Source: Roseomonas sp. OT10 (GTDB taxonomy: Bacteria; Pseudomonadota; Alphaproteobacteria; Acetobacterales; Acetobacteraceae). From it: DNA of 64,000 nucleotides. Shown in pieces: positions 15,322 to 23,808 of the stretch. The notes below the pieces were generated by a model. The model was not told the DNA's origin, ran no database searches, and saw only the letters and a program-made list of their open reading frames with translations. How positions within the stretch are numbered: the stretch's first letter is position 1; each line of letters begins with the position of its first letter. The stretch lies in assembly GCF_020991085.1 (NCBI RefSeq), contig NZ_CP087719.1, positions 5,131,001 to 5,195,000 of the forward strand, given 5' to 3'. The translations under genes were made by a program, and so were the position numbers.

Positions 15322-16296
15322 TCAGGCGAGGTGGCAGGCGGCGTGGCGTCCCGCCGCGACCCCGCGCAGCACCGGCTCCTCCTCCGCGCAGCGGGCGAAG
15401 GCCAGCGGGCAGCGGTCGCGGAAGGTGCAGCCGGAGGGCTGGTTCACCTGGTCCGGCAGCCCCCCGCGAAGCGGCAGGGCGCCGCGGTCCTGCTCCACGC
15501 GCGGCACGGGCACGGCGGCGACCAGGGCGCGGGTATAGGGGTGGGCGGGGGCGGCGATGACCTCGGCGGTGGGGCCGGACTCGACCACGCGCCCGAGATA
15601 CATCACCGCCACTTCCTCGCAGACGTAGCGGATCAGGGCGAGGTCGTGGCTGATGTAGAGCGCGGCCAGCCCCAGCTCGTCCCGCGCCGCGCGCAGCACG
15701 TTCAGCACGCCTGCGCGGACGGAGACGTCGAGCATGGAAACCGGCTCGTCCGCCACGATCGCCTTCGGATGCGTCACCAGGGCGCGCGCCAGCACCACGC
15801 GCTGGAGCTGCCCGCCCGACAGCTCGTGCGGATAGCGGTCGAGATAGGCGGCGGGCGGGTTCAGCCGCACCCGCGCCATCGCCTCCTGGATGCGGGCCGG
15901 GTGCTGCGCGGCGGGCAGGCCGAAATTGTTCAGCGGCTCGGTCAGGGAGCGGCGGATGGTGAAGCGCGGGTTCAGCGCGTCGAAGGGGTTCTGGAAGACC
16001 AGCTGCACCTTGGCCCGGAAGGGCAGCAGCGCCTTGCCCTGCAGGGGCGTGACGTCCCGCCCCTCGAACAGCACCGCGCCCGAGGTCGGCTCCTCCAGCC
16101 GCAGCAGCAGCCGCGCCGTGGTGGTCTTGCCGCAGCCGCTCTCCCCCACGATGCCCAGCGCCCGGCCGGCGCCGACCGCCAGCGACACGCCGTTCACCGC
16201 CCGCACCACAGGCCGCCGCCCGGCCAGCACGTCCGCCATGCGCCGCGGCGCCGGGAAGGCCTTCACCAGGTCATTGGCGGCGATCAGCGGGCCCAT
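15322..16296 (-). CDS. Oligopeptide ABC transporter ATP-binding protein, DppF type
   Basis: I start this at 16296 (MGPLIAANDLVKAFPAPRRM), overlapping the upstream ATPase by 13 bases, for 324 residues. Walker A GESGCGKTT, Q-loop VFQNPFDALNP, signature LSGGQLQR, Walker B AIVADEPVSMLD and switch H (SHDLALI) are all intact. The C-terminal oligopeptide-transporter extension with its cysteine cluster (CTFRDRCPLAFARCAEEEP) suggests an iron-sulphur site, as in Dpp/Opp ATPases. It would form a heterodimer with the DppD-type subunit and power the two permeases of this operon. Confidence 0.94.
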   Translation of the reverse strand: MGPLIAANDLVKAFPAPRRMADVLAGRRPVVRAVNGVSLAVGAGRALGIVGESGCGKTTTARLLLRLEEPTSGAVLFEGRDVTPLQGKALLPFRAKVQLVFQNPFDALNPRFTIRRSLTEPLNNFGLPAAQHPARIQEAMARVRLNPPAAYLDRYPHELSGGQLQRVVLARALVTHPKAIVADEPVSMLDVSVRAGVLNVLRAARDELGLAALYISHDLALIRYVCEEVAVMYLGRVVESGPTAEVIAAPAHPYTRALVAAVPVPRVEQDRGALPLRGGLPDQVNQPSGCTFRDRCPLAFARCAEEEPVLRGVAAGRHAACHLA

Positions 16297-17291
16297 GTCG
16301 CGGCCTCCGCGGCGAGCGGGCGCAACGCGGCCGCCTCGGTGGCGCGCCAGCAGGCGGCATGGTGGTCCGGCGCCTCCTCGACCAGCGGCGGGTCCTCGGC
16401 GCAGCGCGCGACGGCGAAGGGGCAACGTGGCGCGAAGCGGCAGCCGCCGGGCGGGTCGAGCAGGGAGGGTGGCGCGCCCTCGATCGGCACCAGCTCGCCG
16501 CCCGCGCGCTCCAGGTCGGGGAAGGCGTTCATCAGCCCCATGGTGTAGGGGTGCAGCGGCGCCTCCAGCACGGCGCGCACCGGCCCGCTCTCCACCACGC
16601 GCCCGGCATACATCACCACCACCCGGTCGCAGGCATAGGCGACCACCGCCACGTCGTGCGTGACCAGGATCATCCCCAGGCCGAGCCGGGCCTGGAGGTC
16701 CTTCAGCACGTCCAGCACCTGCCGCTGCACGATCACGTCCAGCGCCGTCACCGGCTCGTCCGCGATCAGCAGGGCCGGATTCAGCGCCAGGGCCACGGCG
16801 ATCGAGGCGCGTTGCCGCATGCCGCCGGAGAACTGGTGCGGCCAGTCCCGCAGGCGCCGCGCATCCAGCCCGACCAGGGCGAAGAGCTCCGCCGCCCGCG
16901 CCTGCGCCGCCGCGCGCGACATCCCGCCGCGCTCGGTCAGCACCTCCATGACCTGGGCGCCGACGCGCTGCACCGGGTCGAGCGCGTTCATCGCCGTCTG
17001 CGGCACGAAGGCGAGGCGGCGCCAGAGCAGCGCGCGCCGCTCGCCGGGCGAGAGGGCGACGAGGTCGCGCCCCTCGAACACGGCCTGCCCGGCGGCGATC
17101 CGCGCCGCGCGCGGCAGCACGCCCATCAGCGCGCGGCCCAGGGTGGACTTGCCGCAGCCGCTTTCCCCCACCAGCCCGACGATGGCGCCGGCGGGCACGT
17201 CGAAGCTGGCCCCGTCCACCGCCCGCACCGGACCGGCCGGCGTGGCGTAGTGGACGGCAAGGCCGCGGACGGAGAGCAGCGGCGCCATCAA
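16284..17291 (-). CDS. Oligopeptide ABC transporter ATP-binding protein, DppD type
   Basis: The 335-residue protein has Walker A GESGCGKST, signature FSGGMRQR, Walker B LLIADEPVTALD and switch H (THDVAVV). The C-terminal cysteine motif CRFAPRCPFAVARCAEDPP is that of the Opp/Dpp family. The ATG at 17291 overlaps the permease stop codon (ATGA). It is one of two ATPases of a complete permease-permease-ATPase-ATPase set. The arrangement and cysteine motif point to peptide or peptide-like substrates. Confidence 0.94.
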   Translation of the reverse strand: MMAPLLSVRGLAVHYATPAGPVRAVDGASFDVPAGAIVGLVGESGCGKSTLGRALMGVLPRAARIAAGQAVFEGRDLVALSPGERRALLWRRLAFVPQTAMNALDPVQRVGAQVMEVLTERGGMSRAAAQARAAELFALVGLDARRLRDWPHQFSGGMRQRASIAVALALNPALLIADEPVTALDVIVQRQVLDVLKDLQARLGLGMILVTHDVAVVAYACDRVVVMYAGRVVESGPVRAVLEAPLHPYTMGLMNAFPDLERAGGELVPIEGAPPSLLDPPGGCRFAPRCPFAVARCAEDPPLVEEAPDHHAACWRATEAAALRPLAAEAATWAR

Positions 17292-18235
17292 TCCCCCAGC
17301 TTCGGGAAGAGCAGCTTCTCGGAGCCGCGCGAGATCAGGAAGCCCGCCAGAACCAGCAGCACGACGCAGAGCCCGGGCGGGACGAACCAGTTCCAGGCGC
17401 CGCGCGACAGCGCCTGGTTGGCGAAGGCGTCCTGCAGCATCAGCCCCCAGGAGATCGCCGCCGGGTCGCCGAAGCCGAGGAAGGAGGCGGAGGCCTCGGT
17501 CAGGATCGCCCAGCCCACCGCGATGGAGCCGTAGAGCGCGGCCAGCGGCGCGACCTGCGGCGCGATGTGCACGAAGATGATGCGCGCGCGGGAGCAGCCG
17601 GTGACGCGCGCCGCTTCCACCCAGCCGCGCTCGCGCAGGGACAGCACCTGGGAGCGGATGACGCGCGCCGTGTTGGGCCAGAGCAGCAGCGCGACCGAGG
17701 CCACCAGCGTATCCGTCCCGGCATGGGTGAGGGCGGAGATCACCAGCACGAAGGGCAGGAAGGGCAGGCCCAGCACCACGTCGGCCAGCCGCATCACCAG
17801 CCGGTCCACCCAGCCGCCGAGGTAGCCGGAGAGCAGGCCGAGCAGCGAGCCCAGCGCCACGACGCAGATGGCCGCGGTGATGCCGACGGTGAGCGCCGAG
17901 CGGGTGCCGTGCACGAGCTGGGAGAAGATGTCGCGCCCGCCCGCCGTGGTGCCCAGCCAGTGCGTGGCCGAGGGCGGCAGGTAGCGCGCGACGCGGTAGG
18001 CGCCGCTGAACATGATCTGCCGCGGGTCGTGGGTGGCGATGAGGTCGGCGAAGACCGCGACCAGGATGAAGGTGGCGTAGATCGCCAGCCCGACCAGGGC
18101 GAAGGGCTGGGCCCGCAGGAAGCCCAGCGTCGCGCCGAGCGCCCGGCCCAGGCCGGGCCCCCAGCCGATCCCGCGCGTGGCGGGCAGGGCCCTATCGCTT
18201 GGCACCGACCGAAACCCTCGGGTCGAGCCAGGCAT
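17288..18235 (-). CDS. Oligopeptide ABC transporter permease, DppC type
   Basis: The 315-residue inner-membrane protein has an N-terminal membrane segment (FALVGLAIYATFILVAVFAD, about 44-63), then LGTTAGGRDIFSQLVHGTRS, the classic DppC entry loop, and about five more membrane segments. The EAA loop is EAARVTGCSRARIIFVHIAP, which contacts the ATPases. It overlaps the DppB-type gene by 44 bases, so a slightly later start is possible. It pairs with the DppB-type subunit to form the translocation channel. Confidence 0.93.
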   Translation of the reverse strand: MPGSTRGFRSVPSDRALPATRGIGWGPGLGRALGATLGFLRAQPFALVGLAIYATFILVAVFADLIATHDPRQIMFSGAYRVARYLPPSATHWLGTTAGGRDIFSQLVHGTRSALTVGITAAICVVALGSLLGLLSGYLGGWVDRLVMRLADVVLGLPFLPFVLVISALTHAGTDTLVASVALLLWPNTARVIRSQVLSLRERGWVEAARVTGCSRARIIFVHIAPQVAPLAALYGSIAVGWAILTEASASFLGFGDPAAISWGLMLQDAFANQALSRGAWNWFVPPGLCVVLLVLAGFLISRGSEKLLFPKLGD

Positions 18236-19169
18236 AGAGCAGGTCGGCCACCGTGTTCATGAGGACGAGGACGAAGGCGATCAGGATGAAGGCCCCCTGC
18301 GCCAGAGGATAGTCGGCCCCCTGCACCGCGCCCACCAGGACGCGGCCCAGCCCGGGCCAGGAGAAGACCTGCTCGATCACCACGTTGCCGCCGAAGGACT
18401 GGCCCAGGCCGAGCGCGAAGGCGGTCGCGACGGGCAGCAGCGCGTTGCGCGCGGCGTGGCGCATGACGATGGCCCAGCGCGAGAGGCCCTTCATCCGGGC
18501 CATGACGATGAACTCGTCGTTCAGCACCTCCAGCATGGTCGCGCGCATCAGCAGCAGCGGCAGCCCTTGCAGGTACAGGGCGAGCGTGATGGCCGGCAGG
18601 GCGAGGTGGCGCAGGAAGTCGAGCGAGGTCATCCGCGCCCATTCCGAGGCGTGCTCCGCCCCCGCCACGCCGGCGCCGCCGGAGGGGAAGATGCCCCAGG
18701 CGAAGGAGAGCCAGGAGAGCAGGATCATGCCCAGCCAGAATTCCGGCGCGGCGCGCGTGGCCAGCGCGGCGGGGATGGCGACGCCCTCGATCAGCGTTCC
18801 CCGCGCGAAGGCGAGGAAGGCGCCCGCCACGATCCCGAAGGCATAGGCGACCAGCAGCGCCGTGACGGTCAGCGCCACGGTGTTCGGCAGCGCCTCCATC
18901 AGGATGTCGGCCACCGGGCGCTTCTGTAGGAAGGAGATGCCGAAGTCGCCCTGCACGAGGCTGAGCAGGTAGAGCCCGTACTGCTCGTGCAGCGGCCGGT
19001 CGAGGCCGAAGGAGGCGAGCAGCGCGGCGCGCATCTCCTCGCTGAAGGATTCCGAGAGGAAGTTGAGCGTCGGGTCGCCCGGCATCAGCCGGAAGACCAG
19101 GAAGGTCAGCGTCGCCACCGCCCACAGCACGAAGAGCGCATGACCCAGGCGGCCGAGGAGCAGCCTCAC
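18192..19169 (-). CDS. Oligopeptide ABC transporter permease, DppB type
   Basis: The 325-residue membrane protein opens with a GTG start at 19169 and a first membrane helix (ALFVLWAVATLTFLVFRLMP), then PGDPTLNFL and a long periplasmic loop with FGLDRPLHEQYGLYL, as in DppB/OppB. The C-terminal EAA-like loop ARMKGLSRWAIVMRHAARNA and the FSWPGLGRVL motif are conserved. It lies 57 bases after the first binding-protein gene in the same operon. Confidence 0.93.
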   Translation of the reverse strand: MRLLLGRLGHALFVLWAVATLTFLVFRLMPGDPTLNFLSESFSEEMRAALLASFGLDRPLHEQYGLYLLSLVQGDFGISFLQKRPVADILMEALPNTVALTVTALLVAYAFGIVAGAFLAFARGTLIEGVAIPAALATRAAPEFWLGMILLSWLSFAWGIFPSGGAGVAGAEHASEWARMTSLDFLRHLALPAITLALYLQGLPLLLMRATMLEVLNDEFIVMARMKGLSRWAIVMRHAARNALLPVATAFALGLGQSFGGNVVIEQVFSWPGLGRVLVGAVQGADYPLAQGAFILIAFVLVLMNTVADLLYAWLDPRVSVGAKR

Positions 19170-19226
19170 GGGCGGCCCGCCCCCGCCGGCAGGCCCCTCA
19201 CCGGTGCGCCCTCATCGGCCCCGCCC

Positions 19227-20906
19227 TCATTGGAACGGCGCCGTGCTTTCCTTCACGCCGGGGGGGTAGTGCAGCCGGTTCCCGACCAGCCGGTACCCCG
19301 CCTCCTGCAGCAGCTTCTTCGCCCCGTCGAAATTGCCGCCGGGGACGCGCGTCTCGATGCCCTTGTCGTGCCAGAACTCCAGCGCCGGCGAGACCAGCGA
19401 GTTCGCCGGGACCGCCTGCCCGTTCCAGGCTGCGCCCGCCATCATCTCGCGGTTGATCGCGGCCGAGAGCGCGCGGCGGAAGGCGGGGTCGGAGAAGGGC
19501 GGGCGGCGCAGGTTGAAGGCGACGAACTGGAAGCCAATGTCCACCCCCTCGCGGATCGCCACCATCGCCGGCATCTGCGCCGCGATGCCCTTCAGCAGCT
19601 CCGGGTCGCCGTAGTAGTCGGCGATGACGTTGACCTCGCCGCGGCGGAAGGCGCCCAGCGTCGCCTCCGTGTTGGTGATGATGCGCATGATCCAGCGGTC
19701 GGCCTTGGGCTTCGCCCAGTGGTTCGGGTTCGCCTCCAGCACCACCTCCTCGTTCACGCGCGAGCGGACGAAACGGTAGGGGCCGGAGCCGACCGGCTTC
19801 TCCTCGACGTAGGATTCGAGGTTCTGCGGCCGGTTCAGGTAGTCCTTGACCACCGGCTCCCACAGCTTCCTGGGCACGATGTTCAGCTTCGCCAGCACGG
19901 CGATCTGGAAGGCCGCGTCGGGGCGTTTCAGCGCGAAGCGCACCGTGCGCGGGCCGGTCGCCGTCACCGAGGCGATGTTGGCCACGAAGGGCTTGTACAT
20001 GGGCGATTCGTCGCCCATCCCCGGCACCTCGAAGGAGAAGACCACGTCCTCCGCCGTCACTGGGCTGCCGTCGTGGAAGGCCATGCCCTCGCGCAGCGTG
20101 CAGTCGACGGTGGTGGGATCGACCTGCGTCACCCTCTCCGCGGCCCAGGGCTGCGGCAGCCCGTCCGGGCCGACGCGCATCAGCCGGTCCCAGACCAGGT
20201 CGGTCACCCAGGAATCCGGCGCGCCGCTGACATAGAAGGGGTTGGTCGCCTTCACCGGCTCGGTACTGTTCACCACGATGTCGCGCTGCCGCCCGGTGGG
20301 GCGCAGGCTGATCCAGTTCCAGAAGTTGCGCAGCCCCAGCCCCGCCTGCATCACCACGCTGTCCTCGGCGAAGACCTGCTTGTTGAAGGCGTGCAGGTTC
20401 ACCGGATGCACCAGGAAGCCGTAGGGCTGGTCCTTGTTCACCAGCTCCTGCACCTGCATCACCAGGTCCCGGCGGCGCTTCTGGTCCAGCTCGACGCGCT
20501 GCGCCTCGGCCAGCCGGTCGTAATCGGGGTTGTTGTAGCCGACGAAGTTGTAGCCCGTGGCGATGTTGGCCGAGTGCAGCAGGTTGTAGACCATCTCGTC
20601 CGGGTCGCCGCGCTCCGGCCGGCCGACCATCTGCCACATCGTGGTGTCCCAGCGCTGCCGCTCGTACCAGACCACTTGGCTCTGCTGCTGGTTCGGCAGC
20701 GGGCGGAGGTCCACCACCAGCCCGAGCTTGCGCCATTCCTGCGCGATCAGCTCCGCCGCCTGCCAGGCGGCCGGCGCCGCGGCCTGGGGGCGGGTGATCA
20801 GCACGATCGGGCGGATCGGGTCGCCGGGCGCTCCCTGTGCCGCCGCGGGCAGGTGCGGCAGGGCCGTGAGGGATGTGGCGGCGAGGAGCAACTGACGGCG
20901 GCGCAT
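19227..20906 (-). CDS. ABC transporter substrate-binding protein (SBP family 5), circularly permuted paralogue
   Basis: The start at 20906 (MRRRQLLLAATSLTALPHLP) gives a signal peptide and 559 residues. The sequence is closely similar to the protein at 13576 along its whole length and shows the same rotated segment order. GYNNPDYDRLAEAQ comes at about 122, before FHDGSPVTAEDVVFSF at about 276, and the chain ends shortly after LLQEAGYRLVGNRL. It is the first gene of the operon, followed by the permease and ATPase genes, so it is probably the main periplasmic receptor. The second copy may widen the ligand range. The divergent peptidase gene begins 152 bases away. Confidence 0.9.
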   Translation of the reverse strand: MRRRQLLLAATSLTALPHLPAAAQGAPGDPIRPIVLITRPQAAAPAAWQAAELIAQEWRKLGLVVDLRPLPNQQQSQVVWYERQRWDTTMWQMVGRPERGDPDEMVYNLLHSANIATGYNFVGYNNPDYDRLAEAQRVELDQKRRRDLVMQVQELVNKDQPYGFLVHPVNLHAFNKQVFAEDSVVMQAGLGLRNFWNWISLRPTGRQRDIVVNSTEPVKATNPFYVSGAPDSWVTDLVWDRLMRVGPDGLPQPWAAERVTQVDPTTVDCTLREGMAFHDGSPVTAEDVVFSFEVPGMGDESPMYKPFVANIASVTATGPRTVRFALKRPDAAFQIAVLAKLNIVPRKLWEPVVKDYLNRPQNLESYVEEKPVGSGPYRFVRSRVNEEVVLEANPNHWAKPKADRWIMRIITNTEATLGAFRRGEVNVIADYYGDPELLKGIAAQMPAMVAIREGVDIGFQFVAFNLRRPPFSDPAFRRALSAAINREMMAGAAWNGQAVPANSLVSPALEFWHDKGIETRVPGGNFDGAKKLLQEAGYRLVGNRLHYPPGVKESTAPFQ

Positions 20907-21058
20907 GGGAAACGTCTCCGGCGATTGGCGCGCATGCAAGCACATCCTGTGCCTCAGGCAAGGCGGAATCCGCATCCATTGCATTCTTTTGGTATGCAGC
21001 CGCTTGCACGGCCGGGCCGTCGGTGCTGGCATCCGCGCCGCCAACGGGAGCCCGTCCG
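20907..21058. promoter_or_regulatory. Divergent promoter region between binding protein and M28-type peptidase
   Basis: This 152-base gap must carry the promoters for the leftward transporter/hydantoinase operon and the rightward peptidase gene. It is less GC-rich than its flanks (stretches such as CATTGCATTCTTTTGGTATG). I see no convincing hexamer pair or palindrome, and no dedicated regulator lies next to it. Confidence 0.4.
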
Positions 21059-22798
21059 ATGCCGATCAGCGATGCCGAGCGTTCCTTCCTCGATGCCATC
21101 TCCCTCGATGCGCCCTGGGAGCTGGTGACGACCTTCGCGCAGACGCCGCGCTGGAAGCCGGAGGACGTCAACGCGGCGGGCGGGATGATCGCCGAGCGGC
21201 TGCGCCGGCACGGCGTGCCGGTGGAGGTGCACCGGCCGGAGATCTGCCTCTCGATTCCCCACGATGCCTCCGTCACGGCCGCGGGCGTGACCTACCGCGC
21301 CAAGCCGCCCTCCTCCTCGCTGCCGGTGCCGGAGGGGCGCACCGCGCCGCTGGTCAAGCTGGTCGCCAACCCGAAGGCGCTGCGCTCCTACAACCGCGAC
21401 ATCGCCACGCTGTTCGGCGGCTCCATCACCTCCGTCGAGGAGGTGCGGGAGAAGGTGGGGGGGAAGATCGTGGTCATGCAGGGCTTCGGCAACCCCGCGC
21501 TGACCAGCCTGATCGAGGAGTGGGGCGGCGTCGGGCTGATCGCGGTCAATCCCGGCATCGACATCCACTGGGGCACCTGCACCACCATCTGGGGCAGCCC
21601 CGACCTGCACGACCTGCCGCGCAAGCCGAAGATCCCCGTGGTGGCGGTGAACAACCCGGACGGGCAGGCGCTGATGGCCCTGGCCGAGCGGGGCGGCGAG
21701 GCCACCATCCGCACGGTGATGCAGGAAGGCTGGTTCGAGCAGGCCGTCCCCGTCGCCACCATCCCCGGCACCGAGGAGCCGGAGAAGTTCGTCCTCCTGC
21801 ACGGGCACTACGACAGCTGGGACGTCGGCGTGGGGGACAACGCCACCGGCGATGCCTGCATGCTGGAGGTGGCGCGGGTGCTCTGGGCCCATCGCGCCCG
21901 GCTGAAGCGCAGCGTGAAGATCGCGTGGTGGCCCGGCCATTCCACCGGGCGCTATGCCGGTTCCACCTGGTTCACCGATGCCTTCGCGCAGGAGCTGGAC
22001 CGCGACTGCCTGGCGCAGATCAACTGCGACAGTCCGGGCTGCCGCTGGGCGACCTCCTACCACGAGACGCGGGCCTTCACGGAATGCGCCGCCCTGGCCG
22101 CGGGCGCCATCCGCGACGTGGTGCCCGGGGCGGAGATCAGGACCATGCGGCCGCCGCAGGCGGGCGACTACTCCTTCAACAACATCGGGCTGCCGAGCTT
22201 CCTGATGCTGTCCAGCACGATGCCGGAGGCGCTGCGCAAGGAGAAGAACTACTACGACGTCTCCGGCTGTGGCGCGAACATCGCGTGGCATACGGAGAAC
22301 GACACGCTGGAGATCGCGGACCGCGACATCCTGCTGACGGACATGCGGATCTACCTGCTCTCCGTGCTGCGCGTGGCCAATGCGGAGGTGCTGCCCTTCG
22401 ACTGGACCGCCACCTGCGACGAATTCGACGGCACCATCGGCGAGTACGAGGCCGCCTCCTCCGGCATGGCGGACCTCGCCCCGGCCCGCGAGGCGGTCGC
22501 GGCGCTGCGCCAGGCCCTCTCCGCGCTGGAGGGCGCGCCCACGGCCGCCCGCAATGCGGCGCTGCAGGAGCTCTCCCGGCTGCTGGTGCCGATCAACTAC
22601 ACGCGCGAGCCGCGCTTCACCCACGACCCCGCCTATACCGTGCCGCCCCTGCCCACCCTGGCCGTGGCGGCGGAGCTGCCCTCCCTGCCGGAGCACCTCC
22701 GCCGGCCGGGGCAGGTGGAGCTGATGCGCGGGCAGAACCGCTTCGTCGCCGCCCTGAACGCCGCCACCCGGCGCGTGCGGCAGGCCGCCGGCGGCTGA
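21059..22798 (+). CDS. M28-like metallopeptidase with PA-type insert, altered active-site motif
   Basis: The 579-residue protein starts MPISDAERSFLDAISLDAPW with no signal peptide. A PA-domain-like region (GKIVVMQGFGNPALTSLIEE) precedes the catalytic half. Zinc-ligand candidates are present: HGHYDSWDVG (about 247), GDNATG (about 258), NCDSPG (about 321) and WHTEND (about 410). The position that normally carries the Glu-Glu pair with the general base reads WWPGHSTGRYAGS (about 290-302) instead. The enzyme may therefore use another base or have lost peptidase activity. It diverges from the hydantoinase/peptide-transport operon, suggesting that it processes the imported substrate. Confidence 0.85.
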   Translation: MPISDAERSFLDAISLDAPWELVTTFAQTPRWKPEDVNAAGGMIAERLRRHGVPVEVHRPEICLSIPHDASVTAAGVTYRAKPPSSSLPVPEGRTAPLVKLVANPKALRSYNRDIATLFGGSITSVEEVREKVGGKIVVMQGFGNPALTSLIEEWGGVGLIAVNPGIDIHWGTCTTIWGSPDLHDLPRKPKIPVVAVNNPDGQALMALAERGGEATIRTVMQEGWFEQAVPVATIPGTEEPEKFVLLHGHYDSWDVGVGDNATGDACMLEVARVLWAHRARLKRSVKIAWWPGHSTGRYAGSTWFTDAFAQELDRDCLAQINCDSPGCRWATSYHETRAFTECAALAAGAIRDVVPGAEIRTMRPPQAGDYSFNNIGLPSFLMLSSTMPEALRKEKNYYDVSGCGANIAWHTENDTLEIADRDILLTDMRIYLLSVLRVANAEVLPFDWTATCDEFDGTIGEYEAASSGMADLAPAREAVAALRQALSALEGAPTAARNAALQELSRLLVPINYTREPRFTHDPAYTVPPLPTLAVAAELPSLPEHLRRPGQVELMRGQNRFVAALNAATRRVRQAAGG

Positions 22799-22809
22799 AC
22801 CCAGCCCGT

Positions 22810-22831
22810 CCGGGAGGCGGCAGCCTCCCGG
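22810..22831 (+). terminator. Hairpin after the peptidase gene
   Basis: CCGGGAGGC (22810-22818) and GCCTCCCGG (22823-22831) form a perfect 9-bp stem with a 4-base loop, 12 bases after the stop codon at 22798. There is no T-run, as is common in very GC-rich genomes, so it may be a processing or pause structure. Confidence 0.5.
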
Positions 22832-22925
22832 CGCGGCCGGGGCCGATCGACCATCATTTGGCGTGACGCGACGGGGTGTGATTCATCGTCTGGCGGCAGG
22901 GAAGGGGCCGCCGGATGGTGAGGCG

Positions 22926-23075
22926 CTACCGCGAAGCGACAGCGTAAGCTAGGGCAAGCAGATCGCGCTGGCTCACCCACGCCCCCACGAGCTCATCTTG
23001 AATCATCTGCGCTTCAGCATGCAAACGGCTGAAGACAGGAGGGCCGGGGGTGCTGTTCCTTTTCTGACCGAACAT
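22926..23075 (-). CDS. Possible small protein (49 aa), divergent to TetR
   Basis: A short minus-strand frame reads MFGQKRNSTPGPPVFSRLHA and continues as a charged helix (QMIQDELVGAWVSQRDLLAL). Its residue pattern looks more protein-like than the + strand at the same place. A longer start at 23120 is possible, and that ATG would overlap the TetR start codon within CATG. No family is recognised, and it could be a remnant at the edge of the acquired segment. The rest of 22832-23118 holds nothing else I can support. Confidence 0.3.
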   Translation of the reverse strand: MFGQKRNSTPGPPVFSRLHAEAQMIQDELVGAWVSQRDLLALAYAVASR

Positions 23076-23118
23076 GGACCGCTTGCGTTTCAGGCGGAGT
23101 TCGGAGAGCAGATGCTGC

Positions 23119-23727
23119 ATGGCGTCGCGCGCGAAAGACAAGGCCCACCCGCCCGCAGGCAAGGTCACCTCGCCGATGCGCTCGGACGCGCGCCGCAACG
23201 AGATGGCGATCGTGAAGGCCGCGAAGACTGAATTCGCCAAGAACGGCGTGGATGTTCCGGTGCGCGTCATTGCGGCGAGCGCCGGCGTCGGCATGGGCAC
23301 GCTCTATCGCCACTTCCCCAAGCGGTCGGACCTGATCGTCGCGGTCTTCCGCCGCGAGATCGACGCATGTGCCGACGATGCAGCCACGTTTGCCAGCACC
23401 AAGGCACCGCTTGCCGCACTCGCCGCCTGGCTCCAGCGCTATGCGGAGTTCATCGAGACCAAGCATGGTTTCAGCGCCGCGCTCCACTCGGGCGATCCCG
23501 ACTACGACGAGCTGCCGATCCATTTCCGGATGCGCTTCGAGCCGGCGCTGGAGAACCTGCTGGAGACCGCGCGCTCGGCCGGGGTGGTGCGAGCCGACGT
23601 CACGGCCTTCGATCTCCTTCGCGGCATCGGCAACCTTGCCACGGCCTCGGGGCCGGGCGGTCCTGCTCACGTCCGGGTGATGCTTGGGCTCATCGTCGAC
23701 GGCCTTACCGTCATGCGGGCGGATTGA
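23119..23727 (+). CDS. TetR-family transcriptional regulator
   Basis: About 202 residues from ATG 23119, with GGAGAG nine bases upstream. The N-terminal HTH is standard: MAIVKAAKTEFAKNGVDVPV, then IAASAGVGMGTLYRHFPKRS. The C-terminal region (DELPIHFRMRFEPALENLLE and the last helix HVRVMLGLIVDGLTV) resembles the SbtR-like C-terminal domain. The likely target is the alpha/beta hydrolase gene now 1.5 kb downstream. That promoter carries a pair of palindromes typical of TetR operators, and an IS element separates the two genes. Confidence 0.92.
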   Translation: MASRAKDKAHPPAGKVTSPMRSDARRNEMAIVKAAKTEFAKNGVDVPVRVIAASAGVGMGTLYRHFPKRSDLIVAVFRREIDACADDAATFASTKAPLAALAAWLQRYAEFIETKHGFSAALHSGDPDYDELPIHFRMRFEPALENLLETARSAGVVRADVTAFDLLRGIGNLATASGPGGPAHVRVMLGLIVDGLTVMRAD

Positions 23728-23808
23728 CGCCTCCCTCGAACTGCGGCTGCCGGCGCCATGTGTGGGCCGTGAACCGCGCCGGGTTTGGCGGAGGCTGTTT
23801 GGCGTGAG

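Noticed and set aside
13273-16548. 1091-codon + strand frame across the binding protein and ATPase genes
   Set aside because: The opposite strand carries intact SBP and ABC ATPase motifs. The frame is a GC-driven shadow.
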